Assembly: GCF_003610235.1 (NCBI RefSeq)
Contig: NZ_RAPR01000001.1
Location: 2,108,001-2,172,000 of the forward strand
DNA length: 64,000 nucleotides
Source: Catellatospora citrea
Lineage (GTDB): Bacteria > Actinomycetota > Actinomycetes > Mycobacteriales > Micromonosporaceae
Direction of reading: 5' to 3'
The translations under genes were made by a program, and so were the position numbers. The notes under the pieces were generated by a model. That model saw nothing but the letters and a program-made list of their open reading frames with translations, searched no databases and was not told the origin of the DNA. Numbering within the stretch: the stretch's first letter is position 1; the number at the start of each line of letters is the position of its first letter. Below, piece after piece: positions 54,935 to 64,000 of this stretch.

Positions 54935-55825
54935 TCAACCGCCGAACGCCGCCGCCACCGCGGCCGGCAGCTTCTCGTAAACGCCCTGGCCGGGGTCGAA
55001 ACAGGTGCCCGGAATCGGACGGTGCACGACGATCTCGTCGATGCCGAGCGCGGCGTAGCGGGCCGCGAAGTCGACGAACGCCTGCACCGAGGCCAGCGGC
55101 TGCTCCCGGGTGAAGCCGGTGAGCAGGATATGCGACAGTTCCGCCGGGTCCCGGCCCTCCGTGGCGCACGCCCGCGCCAGCCCGTCTAGCTGGCCGGCGA
55201 TGATGCCGGGCAGCAGCTCAGGGTCGGTCTCGTCGCCCTTGCGGGCCGGGCCGGTGGTGATCCAGGCCTGCCCGTGCCGGGCCGCCAGCGCGAGCCCCCG
55301 CGGGCCGGTGGCGGCGACCGCGATCGGCGCCCGTGGCCGCTGGACGCAGCCGGGCAGCATGCGGGCCTCGTACGCCGAGTAGTGCTTGCCGTGGTGGGTG
55401 GTGTCGCCGTCGGTGAGCAGCCGGTCGAGCAGCGGCACGAACTCCTCGAAGCGCTCGGTGCGCTCCGCCGTGGACCACGACGCCTGGCCCAGCACCGCGG
55501 CGTCGAACCCGATCCCGCCCGCGCCGATGCCGATGGTGACGCGCCCGTCGGACACGTCGTCGAGGGTCATCACGTCCTTGGCGAGGGTGACCGGGTGCCG
55601 GAAGTTCGGCGAGGTGACCATGGTGCCCAGCCGCAGCCGCTCGGTGGCCCCGGCCGCGGCGGTGAGCGTCGGCACCGCACCGAACCAGGGACCGTCGCGG
55701 AACGTACGCCAGGACAGGTGGTCGTAGGTGTAGGCGGCGTGGAACCCGAGGTCCTCGGCCTCCCGCCAGATGTGGCGGCCTTCGCGCCAGGGGTACACCG
55801 GCAGGATCAACGCGGAGACTCGCAT
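54935..55825 (-). CDS. LLM-class F420-dependent oxidoreductase
   Basis: This 296-residue luciferase-like monooxygenase-fold enzyme has WREAEDLGFHAAYTYDHLSW, LRLGTMVTSPNFRHPVTLAKD and DGRVTIGIGAGGIGFD, the cofactor-binding pattern of F420-dependent members. The substrate is unknown. It lies downstream of a HTH gene in the same direction with a 61-base gap. F420 use is inferred from the actinobacterial family, not visible as such. Confidence 0.85.
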   Translation of the reverse strand: MRVSALILPVYPWREGRHIWREAEDLGFHAAYTYDHLSWRTFRDGPWFGAVPTLTAAAGATERLRLGTMVTSPNFRHPVTLAKDVMTLDDVSDGRVTIGIGAGGIGFDAAVLGQASWSTAERTERFEEFVPLLDRLLTDGDTTHHGKHYSAYEARMLPGCVQRPRAPIAVAATGPRGLALAARHGQAWITTGPARKGDETDPELLPGIIAGQLDGLARACATEGRDPAELSHILLTGFTREQPLASVQAFVDFAARYAALGIDEIVVHRPIPGTCFDPGQGVYEKLPAAVAAAFGG

Positions 55826-55886
55826 CTGATCGACGGTAGCAGCAGCGCTGCCGCCGCCCGCCGGCGCGGACGCGGCCCCGTCGCGG

Positions 55887-56309
55887 CTAGGCCGCGGCCC
55901 TGCGCGGGCGGTTGAGCATGGCGGTGATCTCGGTGCGGCGGGCGTGGCGCTGGGCCTCGCGCAGGCCGGTGACGTATTCGACCAGTTCGGCCTTGGCCTG
56001 CGGGTCGAGGTCGGACTGCAGGATCGGCGTCATCTCCTCGTCGGCGTCGCGGTGGGCCACGTTGGCGGCCGCGGTCAGGGCGTTGACCACGTCGTCGCCG
56101 AGCGCCTCGGCGACCCGGCGCACCGAGCCGACGGTCACCGACTCCCCACCGTCCCGGATCCAGTCGAAGATCGTCTGCCGGGCGATGCCCGAGTCGCGGG
56201 CGAGCTTCGCCACCGACCAGCCGGGGCGGCGCGTCATGCGGCGCAGATACCGGCCCCACTCGGTGTCCGGCTGCGCTCTGTCGCCCGCTGCCGCTGATAC
56301 GTCGCCCAT
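55887..56309 (-). CDS. HTH (XRE-like) transcriptional regulator
   Basis: This 140-residue protein has an N-terminal helix-turn-helix (SVAKLARDSGIARQTIFDWI followed by SVRRVAEALG), a spacer, and a short helical C-terminus rich in Arg and Glu. ATG at 56307-56309 is the likely start. It is divergent from the BldN-like cassette across about 430 bases with repeated sequence motifs, so it may regulate that cassette or itself. Confidence 0.8.
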   Translation of the reverse strand: MGDVSAAAGDRAQPDTEWGRYLRRMTRRPGWSVAKLARDSGIARQTIFDWIRDGGESVTVGSVRRVAEALGDDVVNALTAAANVAHRDADEEMTPILQSDLDPQAKAELVEYVTGLREAQRHARRTEITAMLNRPRRAAA

Positions 56310-56741
56310 ACCTAACAGGCTACCGGGCACGTCCGATGCGTTTCCATCACCCACACGTCGTTAACAAGCGACGCACCTTCCGGTAATGGCCTCGACGTCG
56401 GAAGGGTGATGAGCCGGTCGACGGTCACCCGTTAGAGGGTAATAGTCGTTTCCATACGTCGTTGCTTGCGTCGTGTATGGACGACGGTTATGGTGACGTC
56501 CAGCGCCAGACCGACAGATCCAGATGACGGTGCGTCGCCCGCAAACAACGTGGTCCGCGCCCGGACCACGTCATCGTCTCGGGATCGGCCGGCCGGCGCC
56601 GCAGCGGTACGCCGCTGCTCCCCCCTCGCGGTGTGGCCGCCCAAGGCACTGGGCGGCCACACCCCGGGCCCGCCGGATCGTGAACCCCGGTCCGGCGGGC
56701 CCTCGATCGAGGATCCCCCCGCCAGAAGAGGAGCTACCTAC
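56310..56741. promoter_or_regulatory. Divergent control region with repeats and dyads upstream of the BldN-like cassette
   Basis: No convincing gene lies here. GTTTCCAT followed by ACGTCGTT occurs twice (56340-56361 and 56448-56463). CGTCG(8)CGACG lies at 56356-56373, TCACCC(6)GGGTAA at 56425-56442 and CCATAC(17)GTATGG at 56452-56480. These are probable binding sites for the flanking HTH regulator or others, and they lie before the hairpins at 56630-56702. Confidence 0.5.
56630..56702 (+). promoter_or_regulatory. Two tandem strong hairpins in the leader of the sigma cassette
   Basis: Hairpin one (56630-56663) has a 14-bp stem GGTGTGGCCGCCCA / complement with a 6-base loop. Hairpin two (56666-56702) has a 12-bp stem GGGCCCGCCGGA / complement. 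They follow a possible promoter and end 40 bases before the leader ORF. They look like terminators, yet no plus-strand gene precedes them. Confidence 0.7.
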
Positions 56742-56780
56742 GTGCTCATGACACGCAAGGGCCGGGTGTCGCGCGGATGA
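56742..56780 (+). CDS. 12-codon leader peptide coupled to the sigma factor
   Basis: GTG at 56742 is preceded by AGAAGAGGAG with an 8-base gap, the best ribosome site in the region. The peptide MLMTRKGRVSRG ends in a TGA that overlaps the sigma-factor ATG (ATGA). The sigma ATG itself has no good ribosome site, so it may be translated only by coupling. Confidence 0.5.
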   Translation: MLMTRKGRVSRG

Positions 56781-57406
56781 GCCCGACCGCAGTCACGCCG
56801 GAAGCCCGCACCAGCCTCGCCGGTTCGGTGCCCGAGGAGCAGTCGTACGTATGGAACCTGGTCGAACGAGCGCAGCAGGGCGACACCGAGGCGTTCGGGA
56901 AGATCTACGCGCAGTACGCCCCCGCGGTCTTCCGCTTCATCTACTTCCGGGTCCGGCACAGCCCCACCGCCGAGGACCTGACGTCCGACACCTTCCTGCG
57001 CGCCCTCAAGCGCATCGGCAGCGTGCGCTGGCAGGGCCGCGACTTCGCGGCCTGGCTGATCACCATCGCGCGCCACATCGTGGCCGACTACTACAAGTCG
57101 GGACGCTACCGCTTCGAGATCAGCGGCGAGGTCCTCGACTTCGACCAGGAGGAGTTCAGCCTCGACGGCGCTCCGGACCGGGTCGCCATGGACCACGTGA
57201 ACAACCTCGCGCTGCTCGCGGCGGTCAAGAAGCTCAACCCGTCCCAGCAGCGCTGCATCGCGCTGCGCTTCCTGGTGGGACTGTCCACCGCGGAGACGGC
57301 GCAGTCGATGGGCAAGAGCGAGGGCGCGGTCAAGGCGCTGCAGTGCCGCGCGGTGCGGATGCTCGGCCGGCTGCTGCCGGACGGATTCGAGGAGGGCAGG
57401 TCATGA
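56777..57406 (+). CDS. ECF RNA polymerase sigma factor, BldN-like
   Basis: This 209-residue ECF sigma factor is closely similar to Streptomyces BldN. The region-2 part has LVERAQQGDTEAFGKIYAQY, FRFIYFRVRHSPTAEDLTSD, FLRALKRIG and WQGRDFAAWLITIARHIV. The region-4 part has LNPSQQRCIALRFLVGLS and ETAQSMGKSEGAVKALQ. The long N-terminal pro-extension of Streptomyces BldN is absent, so no proteolytic activation is expected. The ATG overlaps the leader-peptide stop, and its own stop overlaps the next gene (ATGA). In Streptomyces BldN controls sporulation-stage surface proteins; here the role is inferred. Confidence 0.9.
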   Translation: MSPTAVTPEARTSLAGSVPEEQSYVWNLVERAQQGDTEAFGKIYAQYAPAVFRFIYFRVRHSPTAEDLTSDTFLRALKRIGSVRWQGRDFAAWLITIARHIVADYYKSGRYRFEISGEVLDFDQEEFSLDGAPDRVAMDHVNNLALLAAVKKLNPSQQRCIALRFLVGLSTAETAQSMGKSEGAVKALQCRAVRMLGRLLPDGFEEGRS

Positions 57407-57882
57407 CCCTGTCCACCACCTTCATCTCGCTCTACACGGCAGCGGTGGCCGCGGTGAGCTTCTCGGCGACGCTGTTCCTGATGCGCGACCGGCTGTCGCT
57501 GGTCGAGGAGGCGAAGCTGATCCTGGACCGGGTCGACGACGCCGACGAGCAGTGGTGGGGCGTCGAGGACGGTCCGCAGCCCGCACGTCGGCGTGCGGTG
57601 GTCGCGTTCTGGCGGCGCGCCCTGGACCGGCGCCGGTCGGATGGATCCCGGCGGCGACCCGCCGGACCGACCGGCGACCCCGCCACCGCGACCCGGCCGA
57701 CCGCGATCGGGCAGGCCGCGGCCGTCGGAGCGGCTCCGGCGGTACGCCGACCGGAGGCCGATCCGGAGGTCACCGCGTACATCGACGTGGTGCCGCCGTA
57801 CCCGGCGGTGGACTACCACGGCCGGCACACCGCGACCGGGGCCTACCCGCAGGTCCCGTCGACCCGGCAGGCATACCCGTGA
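57403..57882 (+). CDS. Single-helix membrane protein, possible anti-sigma partner
   Basis: This 159-residue protein has one N-terminal membrane helix (FISLYTAAVAAVSFSATLFL) followed by MRDR, which predicts a cytoplasmic remainder. Acidic stretch VEEAKLILDRVDDADEQWW follows, then an Arg-rich and Pro/Ala-rich low-complexity tail. I do not recognise the family. The position, coupled directly behind a BldN-like sigma gene, matches that of the membrane anti-sigma RsbN in Streptomyces, but no anti-sigma domain is visible. Confidence 0.75.
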   Translation: MTLSTTFISLYTAAVAAVSFSATLFLMRDRLSLVEEAKLILDRVDDADEQWWGVEDGPQPARRRAVVAFWRRALDRRRSDGSRRRPAGPTGDPATATRPTAIGQAAAVGAAPAVRRPEADPEVTAYIDVVPPYPAVDYHGRHTATGAYPQVPSTRQAYP

Positions 57883-58187
57883 TGCGACGCGCGTGGCGGC
57901 GGTGGCTGGCCCGGCTGTGCGACCGGGAGGCCATGCGGGCCGGGGTGGAGGTCAGCGCGCTGCGCACGGCGCTGGTCGCCGAGACGGTGCTCGCCCGGCG
58001 GGCCGAGGAACTGGCCCGCCGGGCCTGCCGGGAGCGCGACCGCTACCGCGGTGAGGCGGTCGCGCTGCACGCCGAGCTGGCCGCGGTGCGCGACCTCCTC
58101 GACGGCGACCCGTCCGGGTGGCCGTTCTGGACGAGCGACCAGCGCGGACTGCCCACCCCGGACACGAGGGAGCACGCCGGTGTCTGA
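57882..58187 (+). CDS. Small Arg-rich coiled-coil protein, function unknown
   Basis: This 101-residue protein is almost entirely helical and charged: WRRWLARLCDREAM, then VEVSALRTALVAETVLARR and ELARRACRERDRYRGEAVAL, suggesting a coiled coil. ATG at 57882 shares its A with the preceding stop (TGATG), and the stop lies eight bases inside the next gene, so it is firmly embedded in the operon. I do not recognise it. Confidence 0.7.
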   Translation: MRRAWRRWLARLCDREAMRAGVEVSALRTALVAETVLARRAEELARRACRERDRYRGEAVALHAELAAVRDLLDGDPSGWPFWTSDQRGLPTPDTREHAGV

Positions 58188-58518
58188 CACCCCCACTCCC
58201 GTCCCCCGGCTGCCGGCACACGTACGCGAAGTGGCCGTGCGCGCCTGCGCCGGTGACGAGCTGACCCCGCGGCTGGTGACGGCGCTGGCCGCCGTCTACG
58301 CCGCGGGGCTGCGCGACGGGGCCGGTGTGCGTGCCGGCCGCCGCGACATGATGACCCCGGCCGAGGTGCTGGCACTGCTGCCGGTGGACCGCAAGACCGT
58401 CAAGCGCTGGGCCGACCGCGGCCTGCTGCGCGTCACCCGCACCGCCGGCGGGCACCGCCGGTATCTGCGCGAGGACGTCGCCGCCCTGCTGGTCAAGCAC
58501 GGCTGGGTGCCACGCTGA
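58180..58518 (+). CDS. BldC-like MerR-type DNA-binding protein
   Basis: This 112-residue protein has a C-terminal HTH strongly resembling BldC: MMTPAEVLALLPVDRKTVKR, WADRGLLRVTRTAGGHRRY and LREDVAALL (residues 57-104). The N-terminal 50 residues are an extra helical part (HVREVAVRACAGDELTPRL) that BldC lacks. BldC is a small regulator that sets the timing of development in Streptomyces. GTG at 58180 overlaps the preceding stop by eight bases. Confidence 0.85.
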   Translation: MSDTPTPVPRLPAHVREVAVRACAGDELTPRLVTALAAVYAAGLRDGAGVRAGRRDMMTPAEVLALLPVDRKTVKRWADRGLLRVTRTAGGHRRYLREDVAALLVKHGWVPR

Positions 58519-58530
58519 AGGAGTGGGTCG

Positions 58531-58674
58531 ATGGCTTCGGAGCTCTATCGCCGCAGGCACGGCAGCCCCCGGCTGCGCGGGATGCTGCTGCTGTTCACCG
58601 AGGGTGTGATCTTCGGGCTGGGGGTGTTCGTCTCCTTCGGAGTGTTCACCACCATGCTCACCCTGGTTCATTGA
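58531..58674 (+). CDS. 47-residue single-helix membrane protein
   Basis: This short ORF has AAGGAG eight bases before the ATG. It starts MASELYRRRHGSPRLRG, and the rest is one hydrophobic helix (LLLFTEGVIFGLGVFVSFGV) with a short end VFTTMLTLVH. It lies 12 bases behind the BldC-like gene and closes the cassette. Function is unknown. Confidence 0.7.
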   Translation: MASELYRRRHGSPRLRGMLLLFTEGVIFGLGVFVSFGVFTTMLTLVH

Positions 58675-59068
58675 TCAGCACAGAGTGATCGAGTACTACT
58701 CTGCGTAGCCTGCCTTTGAAGGCAACTGCCCGATTCGATGAAACAGCCCGTTAATGTGCGTCGATGTCCACTCATGCAGTCACTCACGGTGACGTGCTTA
58801 TCATCCGTTCATACGTTGCGATATCGGCATTTTTAGACGTACCGTGCACGTGCGAATTGCAACATGCGTCTTCTTTGAATCGGTGATGTCCTCAGCGCCC
58901 GGAGTCAGTACGACCGGATGATGGCGTGCTGACCTGCAGTCCACAATTCGGTGTCGTAAGTGAATTCGCTCTGTGTTACTAGCGCATCGGCGTCACTGGA
59001 GGCACGCTGAGTGTTCGTTCATTCGGCGTGTGCGCCCGGACGCCCAGCGGTCCCGGAAGGGAAGACAG
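58675..59068. promoter_or_regulatory. AT-richer control region with dyad and BldD-box-like site
   Basis: This 394-base gap is clearly less GC-rich than its surroundings and shows no gene. CAGAGT(11)ACTCTG lies at 58681-58703, just behind the small membrane protein. TCACTCACGGTGA at 58780-58792 matches eight of nine fixed positions of the BldD consensus TNACNCWGNGTNA. It probably holds the promoter of the following membrane protein gene. Confidence 0.5.
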
Positions 59069-59614
59069 GTGATCGTCAAAGTCAAAAGCGGGGCGTTCTG
59101 GCTCTCCATCGTCGGCCTCGCCCTGGTCCTGGTACTGGCGGCCTATCTCGTCATCTGGCCGTCCGGCCAGGGGGTGAACAGGGATACGAGTGTGCTGGCC
59201 AGAGTGATCGCCGCGACCGCGATCGGGGTGGTGCTCATGCTCGCCGGCGCCGTGGCGCTGTCCAACGAGCACCTCGTCAACCGGCTGCACGAGGCGGAGA
59301 CCCGCCAGCTGGCCCGCGACCACCAGCGCGGTGAGCACATGCGCATCGTGATCACCGCATTGAGCGACATCGTCCAGCAGCTCGCCCAGTACAGCAAGAC
59401 GCTGGAGGAGGCGGCCGGACGGGCCGTCGGGGTGGAGACCCCGCAGCTGCACGTGCGCGAGGACCTCGGCAAGCTCAGCGCGATGGTGGAGCTGCTGCGC
59501 GAGGACCAGGAGGAGCTGTTCGAAGTGGTCACCCGCATGCAGGCCGACAACGTCACCGTCCTGCCGGTGCGCCGCGGCGGCGACCCGAAGAGCCGCGGAC
59601 CCGCCAGCCGCTAG
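59069..59614 (+). CDS. Two-helix membrane protein with cytoplasmic coiled-coil
   Basis: This 181-residue protein has two membrane helices (FWLSIVGLALVLVLAAYLVI and IAATAIGVVLMLAGAVAL) and a long helical, charged region, NEHLVNRLHEAETRQLARDH through LREDQEELFEVVTRM, likely a coiled coil. The C-terminus is Arg/Gly-rich. GTG at 59069 has AAGGGAAG upstream. I do not recognise it. Its position downstream of the developmental cassette suggests, but does not prove, joint regulation. Confidence 0.75.
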   Translation: MIVKVKSGAFWLSIVGLALVLVLAAYLVIWPSGQGVNRDTSVLARVIAATAIGVVLMLAGAVALSNEHLVNRLHEAETRQLARDHQRGEHMRIVITALSDIVQQLAQYSKTLEEAAGRAVGVETPQLHVREDLGKLSAMVELLREDQEELFEVVTRMQADNVTVLPVRRGGDPKSRGPASR

Positions 59615-59631
59615 GCCGACTTGAAGTGATC

Positions 59632-59679
59632 AGGAAGGGCACCTTCTACAACGCATGGCGTTGTGAAGGTGCCCTTCCT
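59632..59679. repeat. Intergenic palindrome of the GAAGGGCACCTTC type (family F)
   Basis: The arms GGAAGGGCACCTTC and GAAGGTGCCCTTCC, continued by ACAACGC / GCGTTGT, enclose an ATG loop with one bulged base. I recall near-identical elements in many Micromonospora intergenic regions. It sits in the convergent gap of the membrane protein gene and gltD and may terminate both. Confidence 0.85.
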
Positions 59680-59682
59680 TCG

Positions 59683-61144
59683 TCAGGCAGGGATGAGCGG
59701 GCGGGAGGAGGGTTCGACGGGGGCGGGCAGGCTGCCCGCGCCGCCGAGGTAGCGGTGGATGGCGGCGGCGGCGCTGCGGCCCTCGGCGATCGCCCAGACG
59801 ATCAGGGACGCGCCCTTGTGGGCGTCACCCGCGACGAAGACGCCGTCGGTGGGGGTCTGCCAGTCGGGTCCGCACTCGACGGTGCCCCGCGCGCTGCGGG
59901 ACAGGCCGAGCTGCGCCAGCGCCTCGGCGGCGTCGGTGCCCTCGAAGCCGATGGCCAGCAGCACCAGGTCGGCCGGGATCTCCCGCTCGGTGCCGGCCAC
60001 CTCGGTGACCACACCCCGGCCGTCGATCCGCTCGACGATCACGTCGACCAGCACGATCGCGCGGACGCGGCCCTGCTCGTCGCCGACGAAGCGCTGCACG
60101 GCCACCGAGAACACCCGGTCGCCGCCCTCCTCGTGCGCGGCGTAGTTGCGCAGGATCCACGGCCAGGTCGGCCACGGGTCCCGGCCCTCGTCGCGCGCGT
60201 CCGGCGGCTGCGGGTAGCGGTCGAGCTGAGTCACCGACGCCGCGCCCTGCCGGTGGGCCACGCCCAGGCAGTCCGCGCCGGTGTCGCCGCCACCGATGAT
60301 GATCACGTGCTTGCCGGCGGCGGTGATCTGCGGCTGCGGTCCCCCGGCGACGGCCACGTTGGCCTGGGTCAGGTGGGCCATCGCCTGGTGGATGCCGGCC
60401 AGCTCGCGGCCGGGCGTGTCGGTCTGGCGTCCGGCGAGCGCGCCGGTGGCCAGCAGCACCGCGTCGTGCTCGGCGCGCAGCTGGGCCGCGGACACGTCCA
60501 CGCCGACGTTCACACCGGTGCGGAAGGCCACGCCCTCGGCCAGCAGCTGCTCGACGCGGGCGTCGATGTGCTGCTTCTCCAGCTTGAAGTCCGGGATCCC
60601 GTAGCGCAGCAGGCCGCCGATCGCGTCGTCGCGCTCGTACACGGTGACCGCGTGACCGGCACGGGCCAGCTGCTGCGCGGCGGCCAGCCCGGCCGGGCCG
60701 GAGCCGACCACGGCCACCGTCTTGCCCGACGGGGCGACGGCCGGCTGCGGGCGGACCCGGCCGTTCTCGTACGCCCGGTTGATGATCTCGACCTCGACCT
60801 GCTTGATGGTGACCGCATCGTCGCCGATGGCCAGCACGCAGGACGCCTCGCACGGCGCCGGGCACAGCCGCCCGGTGAACTCCGGGAAGTTGTTCGTGCT
60901 GTGCAGCGACTGGATCGCGGCGTTCCAGTTGCCGGTGCGGACCAGGTCGTTCCAGTCCGGGATCCGGTTGCCCAGGGGGCAGCCCTCGTGGCAGAACGGG
61001 ATGCCGCAGTCCATGCAGCGGCCCGCCTGCTCGCGGATCAGCTCGTCGTCGGCGGAGGGGTACACCTCGCGCCAGTCCATGATGCGCACCGGCACCGGCC
61101 GGCGGGCCGGCATCCGCCGGCCGAAACGCAGGAAACCATTGGGG

Positions 61145-61152
<8 letters not shown>
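59683..61152 (-). CDS. gltD: Glutamate synthase small subunit
   Basis: This 489-residue subunit carries electrons from NADPH to the large subunit. The N-terminal cysteine motifs [17 protein letters not shown] and [10 protein letters not shown] ligate Fe-S clusters. The FAD site is [21 protein letters not shown], and the NADPH site [16 protein letters not shown]. The C-terminal FAD motif reads [19 protein letters not shown]. The start is GTG at 61150-61152, overlapping the gltB stop by eight bases. Confidence 0.96.

Positions 61153-64000
<2,848 letters not shown>

Overview
The window is one contiguous piece of a high-GC actinobacterial chromosome. It shows GC-rich third codon positions, many GTG and TTG starts, an F420-type oxidoreductase, an ANTAR response regulator, an LppU-type protein, and BldN-like and BldC-like developmental regulators. 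Long intergenic palindromes of the kind I know from Micromonosporaceae (Micromonospora, Actinoplanes, Catellatospora) make that family the best guess. The core gene order gltB-gltD / pyk / ANTAR regulator / livKHMGF / polA / rpsA / coaE / uvrB resembles other filamentous actinobacteria, so most of the window is conserved backbone. I see no insertion sequence, prophage, CRISPR array or biosynthetic cluster.

Layout. 1-8.0 kb (minus): a peptidoglycan-hydrolase-like SH3 protein, then two very large FtsX-type permeases and a LolD-type ATPase cut by the window start. 8.1-10 kb: typA. 10.2-14.5 kb: a YhhN-like membrane protein, an LppU-like protein, and a serine hydrolase / dipeptide epimerase / NlpC-P60 trio that looks like murein-peptide recycling. 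14.6-15.8 kb: terC under a yybP-ykoY manganese riboswitch. 15.9-17.6 kb: pnuC-nadR for NAD salvage. 17.6-25.3 kb: small metabolic and accessory genes, including a secreted GH10 xylanase with CBM2 and a hemerythrin protein. 25.4-32.1 kb (mostly minus): uvrB, an internally duplicated lipoprotein, coaE, rpsA. 32.4-36.9 kb (plus): methyltransferase, amino-acid permease, secreted subtilase, gluconokinase. 37.0-39.7 kb: polA. 39.8-42.6 kb: a polar amino-acid ABC operon. 42.8-47.7 kb: the livKHMGF branched-chain amino-acid operon. 47.9-49.7 kb: a lipoprotein and a PdtaR-like regulator. 49.8-50.6 kb: tRNA-Leu(CAA) with a LAGLIDADG endonuclease gene just behind it. 50.8-54.8 kb: a TauE transporter with an Rrf2 regulator, tesB and pyk. 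54.9-59.6 kb: an oxidoreductase, a HTH regulator and a five-gene regulatory cassette (BldN-like sigma, membrane protein, coiled-coil protein, BldC-like protein, 47-aa membrane protein). 59.7-64 kb: gltD and gltB (cut by the window end).

Most notable: (1) the compact, translationally coupled BldN-like/BldC-like cassette behind a long structured leader, with a 12-codon coupled leader ORF and a near-consensus BldD box downstream; (2) at least two multi-copy families of long palindromes with conserved loops, plus single-copy ones, almost all just beyond gene 3' ends; (3) a peptidoglycan-hydrolase-like protein that has lost the expected catalytic glutamate and lies directly upstream of FtsX/LolD-type genes; (4) a manganese riboswitch whose 3' strand is exactly complementary to the terC Shine-Dalgarno region; (5) candidate operators at livK and at the sulfur-transporter gene.
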